Shown here piece by piece: positions 10,007 through 21,649 of a stretch of 64,000 bases of DNA. Location of the stretch: contig MCGO01000019.1 in the NCBI GenBank assembly GCA_002104985.1, positions 372,001 to 436,000 on the forward strand, in the 5' to 3' direction. The position numbers and the translations under genes were made by a program. The notes below the pieces were generated by a model. That model was given only the letters and a program-made list of their open reading frames with translations. It searched no databases and was not told the DNA's origin. Each line of letters opens with the position of its first letter. The stretch's first letter is position 1. The stretch is from Rhizoclosmatium globosum (taxonomy: Eukaryota; Chytridiomycota; Chytridiomycetes; Chytridiales; Chytriomycetaceae).

Positions 10007-11394
10007 ATGGGAGCAGCCCTCTGTCTTCCCGCCGATGTTCACCTGCAGCAGCCTCCAGTGCAAGTAGCAGTCAACTTGAACGGTAAGTACCTGAGGGCGG
10101 CCGACGAAGCTATGGCATCGATAACATTCCCCTTAAACACAGACCCACGGCCCAGACCGGAAGAACTCCAACTATACAAGATTCTCTCGCAACTCCTCGC
10201 ACCTTCTTCAAACTACCTCAACTTCTTACAGAACTACCAGGACTGTGGTGAAGCCATTCGGGCGGTGAGATTGAGTAGTGCCTCCCGGGTCACCTGAACT
10301 CTAATGACCCAAACGAATAGGCCATCTCACGACCTTCTATACGGACGGAAGACGCAGTTTGGCATGTGTTGATTCCGAATATCTTGCAGCTTAAAGTGTT
10401 TTATGAGTATTCGCTTCAGATTGGTATGTGATCACTCGCTTTTCATGCAACCATCGCTTTTGTGGAGGAAGCTAGTGCGGAAATTCACTATGGCATTGTT
10501 TTGCACTGATGGATGAGGAGGAATAGCTTAGAAATCGGTTCATTCGGCGAGCGGACTTACACATGACTTCCACACCTTCTTCAGCCTCCAAACCCTATTC
10601 ACTGAATTATTCTCTCCTCGAACAGAAAATGCATTCCCTCGGGCTCTTCTGTTCCTCTCAAATATCCCCGACACTGTCACAACGTTGGAAACCTTTGAGG
10701 CGACAACCAAACGAATCTGCGACATTCTACACTTTGTCTCACTCTTTGACGAATTGAAAGTGAACAACTCAAACATTCAAAATGAGTTTTCGTATTACCG
10801 CCGTGCATTGCAAAAGTCGAGAATGGCTGGTGAGAAGCAAGGACTGCCCAGTCTTGTTCTTGACGCTGGGGTTGCGAATGCCATGTCCATGTTTTACGCA
10901 CAGCCTACGCCTATGCTCAAAATGTTGGTGGATTGTTGTCGAAAGGTAAGGAGGATTCCAATTTATGCGAATATTGTTCTGATTCTTGTCACAGCCATTC
11001 AAGGGAATCTCGCAAGAGAAAACAGTCGAGCTCTTCGCGACTATCGCTGCAGGATGTTACCATGCCGTACTAAGGAAGGAAGTCCAGGGCGAAATGGTAG
11101 AATATGCGTTACGTGTGCTGGTCATGTGCATTATTCTGTATGACCATCTCGACAATAACGAAAGCGGTGCTTTTGCAAAGAGTTCAAGGATCGATGTGAG
11201 GCTACATCGAAGTCTTGACTGAAACTTGTGCTAAAACTGTCAAATAGATTAAGTCATACATTCGACTTATTCAAGGAAATGCACAAGAGCCCTTGTCAAC
11301 AAACTTGTGGAATGCTGTTCGATATTCGACTGTTCATTTGAACGATGAGAGCACTCCTGCGAGCTTGAAAGACTTTGTGAATGATTTGAGATGA
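10007..11394 (+). CDS. CYRI (FAM49) Rac1-binding regulator of the SCAR/WAVE complex
   Basis: CYRI proteins bind active Rac1 and restrain the SCAR/WAVE-Arp2/3 pathway at the membrane. Six exons: 10007-10082, 10143-10264, 10321-10427, 10585-10945, 10995-11195 and 11248-11394, 337 residues (human CYRIB is 324). The N-terminus MGAALC fits myristoylation plus palmitoylation. Conserved blocks: LYKILSQLL, KVFYEYSLQI, RICDILHFVSLFDELK, NEFSYYRRAL, MSMFYAQPTPMLK, YALRVLVMCIILYDH, GAFAKSS and NAVRYSTVHLNDE. The third intron (157 bp) is long and its donor (10428) was chosen because it alone keeps frame; that junction is the least certain. Start codon chosen because it yields MGxxxC. Confidence 0.9.
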
Positions 11395-13062
11395 TTGAAC
11401 TGAGGTGGAAAGAGTCGGATCAGGAGCTGGTATCTGTTGATTTTTGTTTTCCCATGCATATTAGAGTTAGAAATCGAAAGTGAGCATTAAAGTTATTGAA
11501 TAAGTTAAAGGTGTTCCAATTAAGAAATCGTTTGTGTCGATTGGTTCCAACCCATTTAATTTATGCTTAACAAACAACAGTGATTCTATAACAAAGCAAA
11601 ATGATGTAATAGGAAATGATATGGAATTCATGAATGCTCGGATGCCCCAACACAATATCTTGCCTGAAAAAAACATTCGCACTTGGGTGATACATTCAGT
11701 GGAGCACGAAAGCAGCAAATATTTAAGAATTGCAGAGTTCGGTTTCGTTCCAAGACGGTTAGTAGTGATTAATGTTTGAGACACCACGAGGCCCCGCACG
11801 GTATATGCCCAATAGAAGCTACAAAGTTAATTCATCGCATTTAACATATTAAATACAGTCATTTAATTTGATTTCAACTCTGTGTTTGCTTAATTTGCAG
11901 TTTCTACCGGAGTTCTTGGGGTAACTTGATGGGACTCTTGTTTGCAACAGATATAGCCCATTTCAGATTGGAGCAAAACGCTCAGTGAGCCCTATCCCGT
12001 AATGATTTACTGCATTCTCGATATTGGCATGGTTGCAAGATCATGAATCTTCTTAAGAGGTGAGTAACCGCGCGGGGCCCGCGCGAGGACCGCGCGGTTT
12101 ACGCTCACTACAAACTACAGAGTGAATCTATTGATACTAAATCATTCAATACAGCTATTATACATGATTTCTGCTTTATTTCCGCTTGGTGCTCTATTTC
12201 TAAAGGAGTTACTCCTGCACTTGGAAACACTATCTTGGCTGAGACACATACTAGTCACATTATACTTTGGAAACACATTTATTATATAGTAATCATATAA
12301 TAATTCAAGTTTTGGAAGGGTTTAGTACCGTTGCAAGCTCGTAAGTAGACGATATGTCTTGACCCCGCGCGGTCCCCGCGCGGTTCTGGCTTTATGGAAA
12401 CTGCAGAGCCGTTCTATTGCAGTACATATCGTTCAACATACCTATTATATAAGACATCTTCTATGTGTGTGCTATATCTGTTGTTCCTATGGAAATTCTT
12501 AAAGGAAGTTTGCCACAGTTTTGTTTGTAACAGCTCCAGCGTTTTTCGGACCAGCGTAATACATTATAAACCTCTTAATAACTAATAATTAGGTATGCAA
12601 TAGGGGTTTATATTGTCTGACGGTCATAAAAACCCAGTCTTGTGCACTAGCCTACCCAGATTATGCTCAATACATAGTCTTGAGTAAATCTATTGCCGCT
12701 GAATCATTCAGTACAATTATTATACGCAATTTCTGTTGTATACCGCTTTCTTTGCGATTTCTGGAAATGGAATGATAAACACGGTTGTAGCTCAATATAA
12801 CCTACTAAGCAATTTTAGCACAGCCTGGCCATTCAATACAATTAATCTAACTGGTTTCCACGATGGGTACCCGATTTAAAAAGTGCTACCAAGCAGGTTA
12901 TGAAGGACGGAGAATAGCCATGACAAGAAAGAGGGCTGTTTGTAACTCTACATATTTATGTTGCAGCTTTAATTAAATTTGGTATTAACGAACTAACTGA
13001 TGCAAGTTGAGTGAGTCGAAGGAACTTGAACAAAAAACCCAACCAAAGACACAAAACAAAAC
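11395..13062. repeat. AT-rich gene-free region with ~300-bp diverged repeats and CCGCGCGG boxes
   Basis: No supported gene in 1.67 kb. Between about 11790 and 12860 a pattern recurs three to four times: a GC-rich box (GGCCCCGCACGG at 11790; CCGCGCGGGGCCCGCGCG and GACCGCGCGG at 12068-12098; CCCCGCGCGG twice at 12362-12384), then an AT-rich tract with recurring words such as ATTCAATACA, ATTATACATG/ATTATACGCA and TTCTGxxTTATTTCCGC. Spacing between boxes is roughly 280-300 bp. A last degenerate copy near 12660-12790 lacks the box. It looks like an old tandem repeat or a decayed mobile element. No coding remnants or terminal repeats were found. Confidence 0.5.
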
Positions 13063-14477
13063 ATGAAGGCCCTCATTCTCGTCGGTGGATTCGGAACCCG
13101 TCTCCGTCCCCTCACCATCACAACTCCAAAGCCACTCGTTGAATTCGGAAACAAGCCAATGATTGTGCACCAGATTGAAGCCCTTGTCAAGGTTTGGAGC
13201 TGTCCAATCATTACATCACCCACACAACTCACCAATAACCTAAACCTTCCAGGCTGGAGTCAAAGACATTGTCCTCGCCGTATCCTACCGCCCAGAAATC
13301 ATGGTGAAAGCCATGGAAAAGTACGAGAAGGAGCTTGGAATTAAAATCCATTTCAGTGTCGAAACGGAGCCTTTGGGAACGGCTGGTCCACTTGCCTTGG
13401 CTGCCTCTGTTTTGGAGAAGGATAACACGCCGTTCTTTGTACTTAACTCGGTGTGTGTCTCTCTTTGTTAATTGGTTTAGTGCGCGTGGGTGGGATGGAA
13501 GCGGAGACTCGGCTAATTTGACAATGTGGTCCCATGTCCAATCTGGGAAATGGAGAGATGGAGTGTGGGAGGAATATTATCTGTAGTAGCGGCTCGGCGG
13601 ATCTCTCTGCGTTTGTATTTCAGCAGCGTTGCTTATGTTTTGTCATCACTAGGATGTTATCTGCGAGTTCCCCTTCGAGAACCTCCTCGCCTTCCACCAA
13701 GCTCACGGAGGAGAAGGCACTATCATGGTGACCAAGGTTGATGATCCATCCAAATACGGAGTTGTCGTGAACCGTGATGGCGGAAAGAGTTCCTCAATTG
13801 AACGCTTCGTTGAAAAGCCAACCGAGTTTATCAGCAACAAGATTAACGCTGGTATCTACATTTTCAACCCTGCCATCTTAAAGAGAATCGAGGTGAGTAA
13901 TTGGATAATTATGTAGGTGCGTGCTAAATACAATTCTTAAAACTATGATGATAAGGCCCGCCCAATGTCTATTGAGAAGGAAGTCTTCCCACCTATGGCT
14001 GCGGATGGTCAAATCCACTCTATGGAGTTGCCAGGATTCTGGATGGATGTTGGTCAACCAAAGGATTTCCTCACTGGAACTGGTCTTTGGCTCTCTTCCG
14101 TCGCCAAAAAGACACCAGCTGTCCTTGCATCCGGTCCACAAATTGTTGGACATGTTCTTATGGACCCAACCGCCAAGATTGGTGAAAACTGCAAGATTGG
14201 ACCCAACGTTGTTCTTGGCCCTGGAGTCGTTGTTGGAGATGGAGTCAGAATGAGCAGAAGTGTTGTTTTGGCGAATGCCGTTGTGAAGGACCATGCTTGG
14301 GTTCAGAGCACGATTGTTGGATGGAGCAGTTCTGTTGGACGATGGTCGAGATTAGAGGGTGTTTGTGTTTTGGGAGACGATGTGCATATCAGTGATGAAA
14401 TTTACATGAACGGTGCGAGGGTGCTTCCACACAAGAGTGTCAGTGCCAATGTTGCCGAGCCACAAATTATCATGTAA
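13063..14477 (+). CDS. MPG1: Mannose-1-phosphate guanylyltransferase (GDP-mannose pyrophosphorylase)
   Basis: Makes GDP-mannose from GTP and mannose-1-phosphate, feeding N-glycans, O-mannosylation, GPI anchors and mannan. Four exons: 13063-13191, 13253-13450, 13653-13892 and 13956-14477, 362 residues, the same as fungal Psa1/Mpg1. The N-terminus [18 protein letters not shown] is the nucleotidyltransferase signature; FVEKP and NAGIYIFNP are substrate-site blocks. The C-terminal half is a left-handed beta-helix with hexapeptide repeats ([24 protein letters not shown]). Intron 2 (202 bp) is about four times the local norm but has no recognisable insert. Confidence 0.96.
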
Positions 14478-14674
14478 TTTCTTCATTTTGGCAGGGAACT
14501 TTTATTGGTTTTATTCGCTTCTTTTCGTTTTGAATATAAGCAACTCTTTGTGTATCTTTGTGTTTCAAGTGAGTTTCAAGTTGATGGCGTGTGTTGGGTG
14601 CGTGCCGTCAACCAATTTTCTCCGAGCCGCGAAAGGTTTGTGTTCGGAAAAAACCAAACAAAATACTTTGAAGA

Positions 14675-16978
14675 ATGGTCAAGTTTGGGGACAAGTTGGT
14701 ACGTATCTGTATTGAGGAATCAGGCGTATTCTAACATTGACTGTAATAGGACAACGAAGTGTTTGTGGACTGGTATGTTGGGGTTAACACGTAGTGGGAA
14801 ACAATGAGATACTCACACCGTTCTTGATCTCGTTTCCAAGGCGGTTCTACTCGCTCGACTACAAAGAACTCAAAAGCAGAATCTCGGTCGAGCCGTACAC
14901 GTTGGCTGAGCACCGAGAGTTCCAGCGCTCGTTGGACGAAGAGAAGGAAAAGGTGCAGGCCTTCTTCAAACTCAAATACAACGAACTCCTCAGACGCATC
15001 GAGGCCATGGTTCGTGTCTTGTTCTTTTCTTGTTAGACCGGTCCTGGCGCTGATGCTTCAAATCCAGGAAAAGGCCGTGCCCTCCCTCGAAGAAGCAATG
15101 AAGGGCCTGACCCCACACGACGACGGCCGCGAGTCAGAATACTCGGCGGAAACTTCAGAAGACTCGGGTGCAAAGGAGGAGGAAGGTCACTCGATCGCTC
15201 AGCGCTTCCGTTTGTCTCATTTGGACCACGAAATTGGTCGTGTATCCCAGGAAGTCAAGGTTGGTCATATCAGTGATCCATTGGATTATTTATGTGTATT
15301 TTGCTAGGATCTGGCTTACTTCTCGGGCCTCAACTTCACTGCAGTCAAGAAGATTCTCAAAAAGCATGATAAGAACCGATCTTCTTACCCTCTCACAAGC
15401 AAATATTCCTCTTTCCTCAACTCAAAACCGTTCAATGAAACTACCTACGACACGCTCATTATCCGCTTGAGTGACTTGTGGGACCAAGTTCGTTACATTC
15501 ACGGAAACGCTTCATCCATGGACAAGGCCAACGGAGTCGATCAGCAAAATATTGTAAGAAAGACGACCAAGTATTGGGTGCATCCAGGTGAGACGATTTT
15601 ACTATCCAAAGAATTATGGCTTGCTAAGTATTTGCCCCAAAAGACAACGTTGTTGATATCAAAGTTCTCGTCCTCAAACATCTCCCAGTTCTGATCTTCA
15701 AAAAGGGTGTCAGCAATGACCCAGCTCTCAACTCTATCTACTTTGATAACGATGATCTTGATCTCTATCGGGAACGTATGAAGCGTGAAGAAGGAGCGCA
15801 GAACCTTCGTTTCCGTTGGTATGGTGACCGTACCAAAACAGATGAAGTCTGGGTTGAACGAAAGACTCACCACGAAGACTGGACCGCTCAAAAATCCATC
15901 AAGGAGCGATTCCCAATCAAGGAGAAACACATGAATGATTATTTGGCGGGTCGCTACAAGATTGCGGATGCTGTTGCTGAATTGAGAGCCAAAGGAAAGA
16001 AGAAGGAGAAAGATCTGCAGGATATGCAAAAGTTGGGAGACGAAGTACAACAAATGGTGTTGAACCAGAAACTGAAGCCAATGATCCGTACCTCCTACAA
16101 CCGTACCGCGTTCCAGCTCCCTGCTGATGCTCGCGTCAGAATCAGTTTGGACACGGATCTCACTTTGGTCAGAGAAGATGGATTTGAGCGAAATCAAGGA
16201 AACTGGAGACGTATGGAAACTGGGTTCCCCTTCAAAGAACTCCCCAAAGAAGACGTCATTTACTTCCCCTACGCCGTCCTCGAAATCAAGCTTCAAACCC
16301 AAAGTGGTCAAGAAGCTCCTCAATGGGCTGTCGATTTGGCCAACTCGCATTTGGTCGAAGAAGTGCCCAAGTTCTCCAAATTTCACCACGCTATTGCAAA
16401 CTTCCATGTGGATAAGGTGGACAAGGTTCCATTCTGGTTCTATCAGATGGACAGATCTATTATCAAGCCACGCCCGCCACGTCACTTGGATCCTACTCGT
16501 GTGGATGATGTTGATTCAGATGATGAGGATTTGTTGGACTCGCATTCTACACATACCAGTGCGTCTCGCTCAGCGGCTGCGGTGGCTGCTGCGAAAAACA
16601 CGGTCAAGATTGATAAGTTTGGAAAGATTTACTTTTCGAATGAGAGAACGTTTTTGCGTTGGTTGAGTTTGGTGAGTGAATTGTTTGTTCATGAATCGAG
16701 ATCTGATCCTTTCGTGACAGTCTATCAGCATCATCTCCATGGCCGTTCTTCTGATCAACCTTGCACCTGATTACACGTCTCGATATGTTGGTACTCTCTT
16801 TGCTTTGATTGGAGTTGGTATCCTGCTGTACAACTTGGCATTGTTCCATATTCGTGCCCACGCATTGAGAACCAATGATGGAGACGGACCATATGAGCTG
16901 AAAGTTGAGCCTGTTGTTGTGGCTGGAGTCCTCGGGTTGGGTATTGCGCTCACGTTCTATTTGAAGTGGAACATTTAA
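14675..16978 (+). CDS. VTC4: VTC4-type polyphosphate polymerase (SPX-VTC-DUF202)
   Basis: Catalytic subunit of the vacuolar transporter chaperone complex, which polymerises ATP gamma-phosphate into polyphosphate and moves it into the vacuole. Seven exons: 14675-14698, 14750-14772, 14841-15009, 15068-15259, 15308-15587, 15644-16671 and 16721-16978, 657 residues. The SPX inositol-pyrophosphate sensor spans residues 1-190, including NFTAVKKILKKHDK. The VTC catalytic tunnel domain follows: YNRTAFQLP, RVRISLDTDLTLVRED and AVLEIKL, with the Arg and Glu positions of active VTC4 retained. The last 90 residues hold three membrane helices. The first two exons are tiny (24 and 23 nt), so automatic gene finders may miss the true start. 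Confidence 0.94.
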
Positions 16979-17112
16979 CCACTGCTTTTGCTTATGCTTT
17001 TTTCACGCCCCCTTTTTTTATTTTCTCCATATTACTTGAATATACAAGAATTCTTTCACAGTTGCAATTGGATTGAGGATGAAACGGGATAAATATTTCC
17101 ATTCATCCCGCC

Positions 17113-18087
17113 ATGTTCCTTGCTCTCCAACTCATTCTGTCGCTAGTATTCTTCACTTATGTGAATGGCAATGGTTGTGCCATATTTGATAGCGCTGGAA
17201 ACTTGTTTGTGTTTGGTCCGAATGGTGTCCAGTTCGTTGGGCCCAACCCATCTCAGTGGTCTTCCCCACAACCTAAAGATCCTTCCGGATCAATAGATTT
17301 CTCGTCTTCGAACGTTGTCTGTCTTTCTTCGCATTATTTAAACGCCGGCCTTTTCTTGAATGCGAATTCTCAAGACCCTTCAACTCTACACAAATATTCT
17401 TTTAATTCACGCACCTGGTCCCAAATATCCACGACAGGGCTTGTCCCAAATGGAAACACTGTACGGGCTGTGATTGATTACGACACGCTGGTGATCTATG
17501 CATTCTCGGATGGAAAGCTTGTTCGTCTTGGAGACGCTAATGAGCAGAACTTGTCCAAGAACCCGTCATCACTTGAATGGGTTGATGCAAATTACAATGT
17601 TATGCCGTTTGATGCTTCCGCTTACCAACCTACATTCGCACATGCTTTCTTTAACCTTTACTTTTTTGGAGTGCCAGGAGCTGGTGCAGGTCAAGTCTGG
17701 GGCTACAGAATTCATTACAACGAGTGGGGACCAGGCCCACAATCAGTTGGAGCAACGTTTCCATCCACGCATGGACAGACTGCAACCTTTTCGTACAAAG
17801 ATCCTGCTGAGAATGAGCACGATGGAGCTCCCTCACATGTTGCATTTATTCCAGATGATTATTCTGGCGTTTGGGTGATTGATTCGTACACAAATCGAAC
17901 AACCAGTGTCGCAGCCGCTCCTTCTGCTGGAACCACGTCGTTAACACGGTATTCCGCTTCGGAAAATCTGCTTGTTCAGTTCACGCCTGAAACAGGAAGG
18001 ATTCGTTATATTGATTTGTCGGATGTTCTTGTCAATCACATGGACTCAAGTTCTGCTTCGTGGGTGGATGTTGGGATTGTTCGTTGA
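17113..18087 (+). CDS. Secreted beta-propeller-like hypothetical protein
   Basis: Single exon of 324 residues with no introns. A signal peptide is clear (MFLALQLILSLVFFTYVNG). The rest is rich in W, Y, G and beta-type segments with kelch/galactose-oxidase-like phrasing: KYSFNSRTWSQIS, VIDYDTLVIYAFSDGKLVRL, VWGYRIHYNEWGPGP and GVWVIDSYTNRT. That fits a small secreted propeller. I see no catalytic residues that define an enzyme, no membrane anchor and no recognised family. It lies between VTC4 and another secreted protein on the same strand. Confidence 0.7.
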   Translation: MFLALQLILSLVFFTYVNGNGCAIFDSAGNLFVFGPNGVQFVGPNPSQWSSPQPKDPSGSIDFSSSNVVCLSSHYLNAGLFLNANSQDPSTLHKYSFNSRTWSQISTTGLVPNGNTVRAVIDYDTLVIYAFSDGKLVRLGDANEQNLSKNPSSLEWVDANYNVMPFDASAYQPTFAHAFFNLYFFGVPGAGAGQVWGYRIHYNEWGPGPQSVGATFPSTHGQTATFSYKDPAENEHDGAPSHVAFIPDDYSGVWVIDSYTNRTTSVAAAPSAGTTSLTRYSASENLLVQFTPETGRIRYIDLSDVLVNHMDSSSASWVDVGIVR

Positions 18088-18236
18088 GACAATTAAGCAT
18101 AGATAAAACCAATTTGTTCGATGTAAATTCTTTTCAGACAACAGGATTCGTTGTGACCCCCCTTTTTTTCGTTCCTTGACAATTCTATCCCCCAAACACA
18201 GTCCCTTAACAACCGCTCCTTAGCACACAAAGAAAC

Positions 18237-19985
18237 ATGATTTTGTGAGTACTCTTCGCTTATTCTCTTGTTAGTTGGTGAATCGGTTGGAAACTTTCGC
18301 GCTCACATGGGTACTATAGAATATGTCAAACCTATGCCAATTTGAATCTTACATTAGTATTAACACCACACACCATATAGCGGCAAAACTCTCGCTACTG
18401 CTCTGTCGCTCATTTTGGTACACTCTGCCACAGTGCAGTCCCAAGCTCCAACCACGAACATTTTGACAGGTTGTGTCACCACATACGACGCAACCATCGA
18501 TTACTTCCCACAAAAGCTTGACACATGTAATAATTTATTTTCTGGCATCTCGTGTTTATTACTTTATATTGTGTGGTCATTAACTTCTTCCGACATTCCA
18601 GCCAACTTCACCAACCTCGCCATCACATACAGCAAAAATTACAAGACCATCGTCAACTCTTTCTCCAAGGAAACTATTGTTTTGTATCAATGTGGTACTC
18701 CAAAGCCGACTGTGGCTGGCGCGACTTTAATCACTTCCGTCCCCATCACCAACTTGAGTATCAGTGACACCACTATTGTTACTTACCTGGAACTTTTGGG
18801 ACAGCGCAGTGTAAGAATTTATTTCTTTCATGAAATCTTGTCTAACACAAATCCATCTTACAACAGGCCATCAAGTACACCACTGCCGGAACATTGAGCT
18901 ATATATCTTCACCATGCATCCAAGCTATGGCCGCTGCTAACCCTCCAACCATCGCTGAAGCGGATTCCAAAAATGCCAAGAACGGTATCGCGCAAGTTGC
19001 CTCCACCAATGTTTACTTCCAGTATATGGGTCCATGGACAGCCAACGTCACAAATGAGGTGACATTCCCAGCTACCGCTGATCCTGGTATGAAGGGTAGA
19101 GGAGAGTGGCTGGGTTTCTTGGGTGCATTCTTTAACCTTGAAGCGACTGCAAACCAAATTTCGTCCACTATCTTCAGCAACTATGCTACGCTTTCCGCTG
19201 CCGCTAAAGCTGCTGCTCCAGCCACCAAGTTGAACGTTGCATGGGTAAATTAAGGGCTTATCCCGTGCTCAGCTCAGTCTAATAATTTAATAACATAGAT
19301 TTACTACCAACCATTCTACTCGGCTCAATACCCTGCCTCCTGGCAAATTTCATACAACCAATACATTCAAGACTACACAACCGCGGCAGGTGCTGCTGCG
19401 TTTGTCCCTGCAAGCACCGCAGGTGCAAATGTTGTTGGCGCCAACTCAATGGCCACTGTGTACACGTACAACAGCAGCTCCACATTCCTTAGTGCACTCT
19501 CCAACGCAGACGTTGTGATTGACCTCTCTTTCAATACCCTCAACTCTACCTCTTTCATGACCAACTATGGTATCCAAGCCACCTCTACCGCCAAATACAT
19601 TGCCAACAAGCAAGTCTACACGCTCAACCAGCAAATCAGTCCAGCCAATGGTGGAAACATGTGGTTTGAATCTGCTGTCGTGTTGCAAAACGTGGTTTTA
19701 GCTGACTTGATCAGTGTGTTGAACCCATCGGTCTTGGGCTCGTCATACACTCCAACGTACATTAGAAGTGTGTTTAGCTCTGCTAAGCAGACTGTTTTGA
19801 CTGCTAGTCAGTGTACTAGCCAGACCGCCCCAGTCCAGGTTCCAATTATCTCTGTTGGTGCAGCCCCCACTGCTTCCCCTTCCGCAGGAGCTACTGGAGC
19901 TGCCCAGGGAACTACTACTGGTGCAGCACCTTCCGCAAAGGCTTTGTCTTTCACTGTCGCATTGGCTGCCGCTCTCCTGATCTAA
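18237..19985 (+). CDS. GPI-anchored, periplasmic-binding-protein-like cell-surface protein
   Basis: Five exons: 18237-18244, 18381-18526, 18602-18810, 18867-19244 and 19299-19985, 475 residues. Exon 1 encodes only MIF; splicing completes a signal peptide (MIFGKTLATALSLILVHSAT). The body resembles class III substrate-binding folds: DYFPQKLDTSNFTNLAITYSKNYKT, TYLELLGQ, GEWLGFLGAFFN, and a long linker helix before the second lobe. The C-terminus is an A/G/T/S-rich stretch, then a hydrophobic tail (ALSFTVALAAALLI), as in GPI-anchored proteins. Such folds elsewhere bind siderophores or cobalamin, but no transporter is adjacent, so the ligand is unknown. Confidence 0.75.
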
Positions 19986-20059
19986 GAATCATTACCCAAC
20001 AATACTGTGCTTTATTTATTATTCTTCTTTTTTTAAACACTGACCGCGTTCGTAAAAAA

Positions 20060-21386
20060 TAAAGGGTCGTTTTATACTCTGCTGAGTGTCACGAGCATGG
20101 TCTTTCTGCATTTGATTGAAACAGGGAGACTCAAACTATCGGATCCTGTCGTTAAATACTGGCCTGAATTCGGAGAAGGTGGAAAGGAGCATGTTACTAT
20201 TGGGCTGTTGTTGCAGCATCACGGCAGTGTGGCGTTTTTGGACAAGGAAAACGTTCGTTCCGACGCTTGAAGAAATGCTGGATTTGGATGTTCTTGCTGC
20301 AAAGATTGCTGGCCAACGGCACAACTTTGGTGGAAAGCCAGTGAGTGCGTATCACGCTGTAACGCGTGGATGGTATCTGAACGAAGTCGCCAGACGCGCA
20401 ACAGGTAGAATGTCGGTGTCAAATCATGTACAAAGAAATCCTACCAAAACTGAATGGAGGGAACAAAGTGTTTGGTGTGGAGGACCCGCTTAGCAATGGG
20501 AGCTTTCCTTATGAGTTTCATTAAGGGATCCCAGACACACCAGAAGCTTTAGCGCATTCTGTCCGATCTCGAGTGGTACAGCTGGATTCTTCTCCTATCT
20601 GGTACAGATTGGTACACATTCTTACACCAGCGTGGGTTTCCAAGCTGTTTGGACAAGGTTCAGTTCCCACTGCACTCATCAAAACCGTGTTCTTGAAAGG
20701 GAGTGTTCAAAATAAGGCACTCTTTGGGTCAGGATATGTTCGTCTTTTATTTTAAAGTCTGTCTTCGGTTAACCTTTTAAACAGCCCAGCTTTCGTTCAC
20801 AACAAAGTGTTCTCGTGGTCATACAACGACCCGACCTCACGCCGATCTGAGTCTCCTTCCTTCAACGGACTCACAAACGCACGCACCATGGCTAGGATTG
20901 CAGAGCTTGTACGTCGCTCATAAACAACACACGCATTTGTTTCCCCTTCAACATTCAACACGTCTTTTGCCACTCGTCCACCCGGCATTGACCGCGTCAT
21001 CAATCGCGAAATCACGTTCGCAAAAATTGGTGTTGGATATTTCAAGAAAGGGTTTGGTATTGGAAACAAGTGGGAGACTGGTACCACAGAGCAGTTCTAT
21101 GGATGGCAATGGAGCGCATAGGTGTGAGCGTTGGTACAGCGCGAGTTTCAAAGAGCAAAAGATAAAGAAAAATCCGTTCCTTCCACCCTCATATATTCAT
21201 TATTAAATTGATGGGATTGATTTCGGTTTATGGAGCAGGTGGGAGTTTGGTCTGGTTTGAATTGGACTATGGAATAAGTTTTGCATTCACGCCGAATTAT
21301 TCAGGTTTGCAGGCTGTGGGTGATCAGCGGAGTTGAAAGTTGATTGGTGAAGCGTTGAGGATTGTGAAGGAGAAGCGGAAGAAGTA
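20060..21386 (+). pseudogene. Broken serine beta-lactamase-like (class C/LACTB) gene
   Basis: Successive frames encode the family in order: GRLKLSDPVVKYWPEF and VTIGLLLQHHG; LDLDVLAAKIAGQ; YHAVTRGWYLNEVARR; GIPDTPEAL; after a probable 56-bp intron ending near 20784, WSYNDPTSRRSESPSFNGLTNARTMARI; GYFKKGFGIGNKW; and finally GAGGSLVWFELDYGISFAFTPN. The frame changes at least twice (about 20245 and 20410), and in-frame TAA codons interrupt it near 20522 and 20921. At the active-site SxxK the sequence reads S-V-T-S, so the catalytic lysine is gone, and the N-terminus before it is missing. The stops are not homopolymer errors, so this looks truly dead. Confidence 0.65.
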
Positions 21387-21649
21387 AGTTGTTGAATGTT
21401 GACAAAACAATGCGCTGATTGGTTTCTTTTCCACTGACAGTAGCATGATGTCAGGGCCAACATACTTGGGAGTTGCCTGTTTGGAGAGGTCCTTTTGAGA
21501 CTGAGGCTCCTTGCGTTTATAAGTGTGCTGAACAGCTCCAAACTAATTGCCCGGACATGAATGAATACTGCGCATGGACCGTGGGTGTATTTCAAGACAT
21601 TTGCATATTCTTTGTCCCTTACGATTAACCGCTATCCCCACTTTCCAGT

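Noticed and set aside
11534..11779. 81-codon open frame in the AT-rich gap
   Set aside because: No recognisable motif, no splice partners and no sign of codon bias; likely chance.
15541..16485. 314-codon antisense frame opposite VTC4
   Set aside because: Shadow of a well-conserved exon; no family match on that strand.
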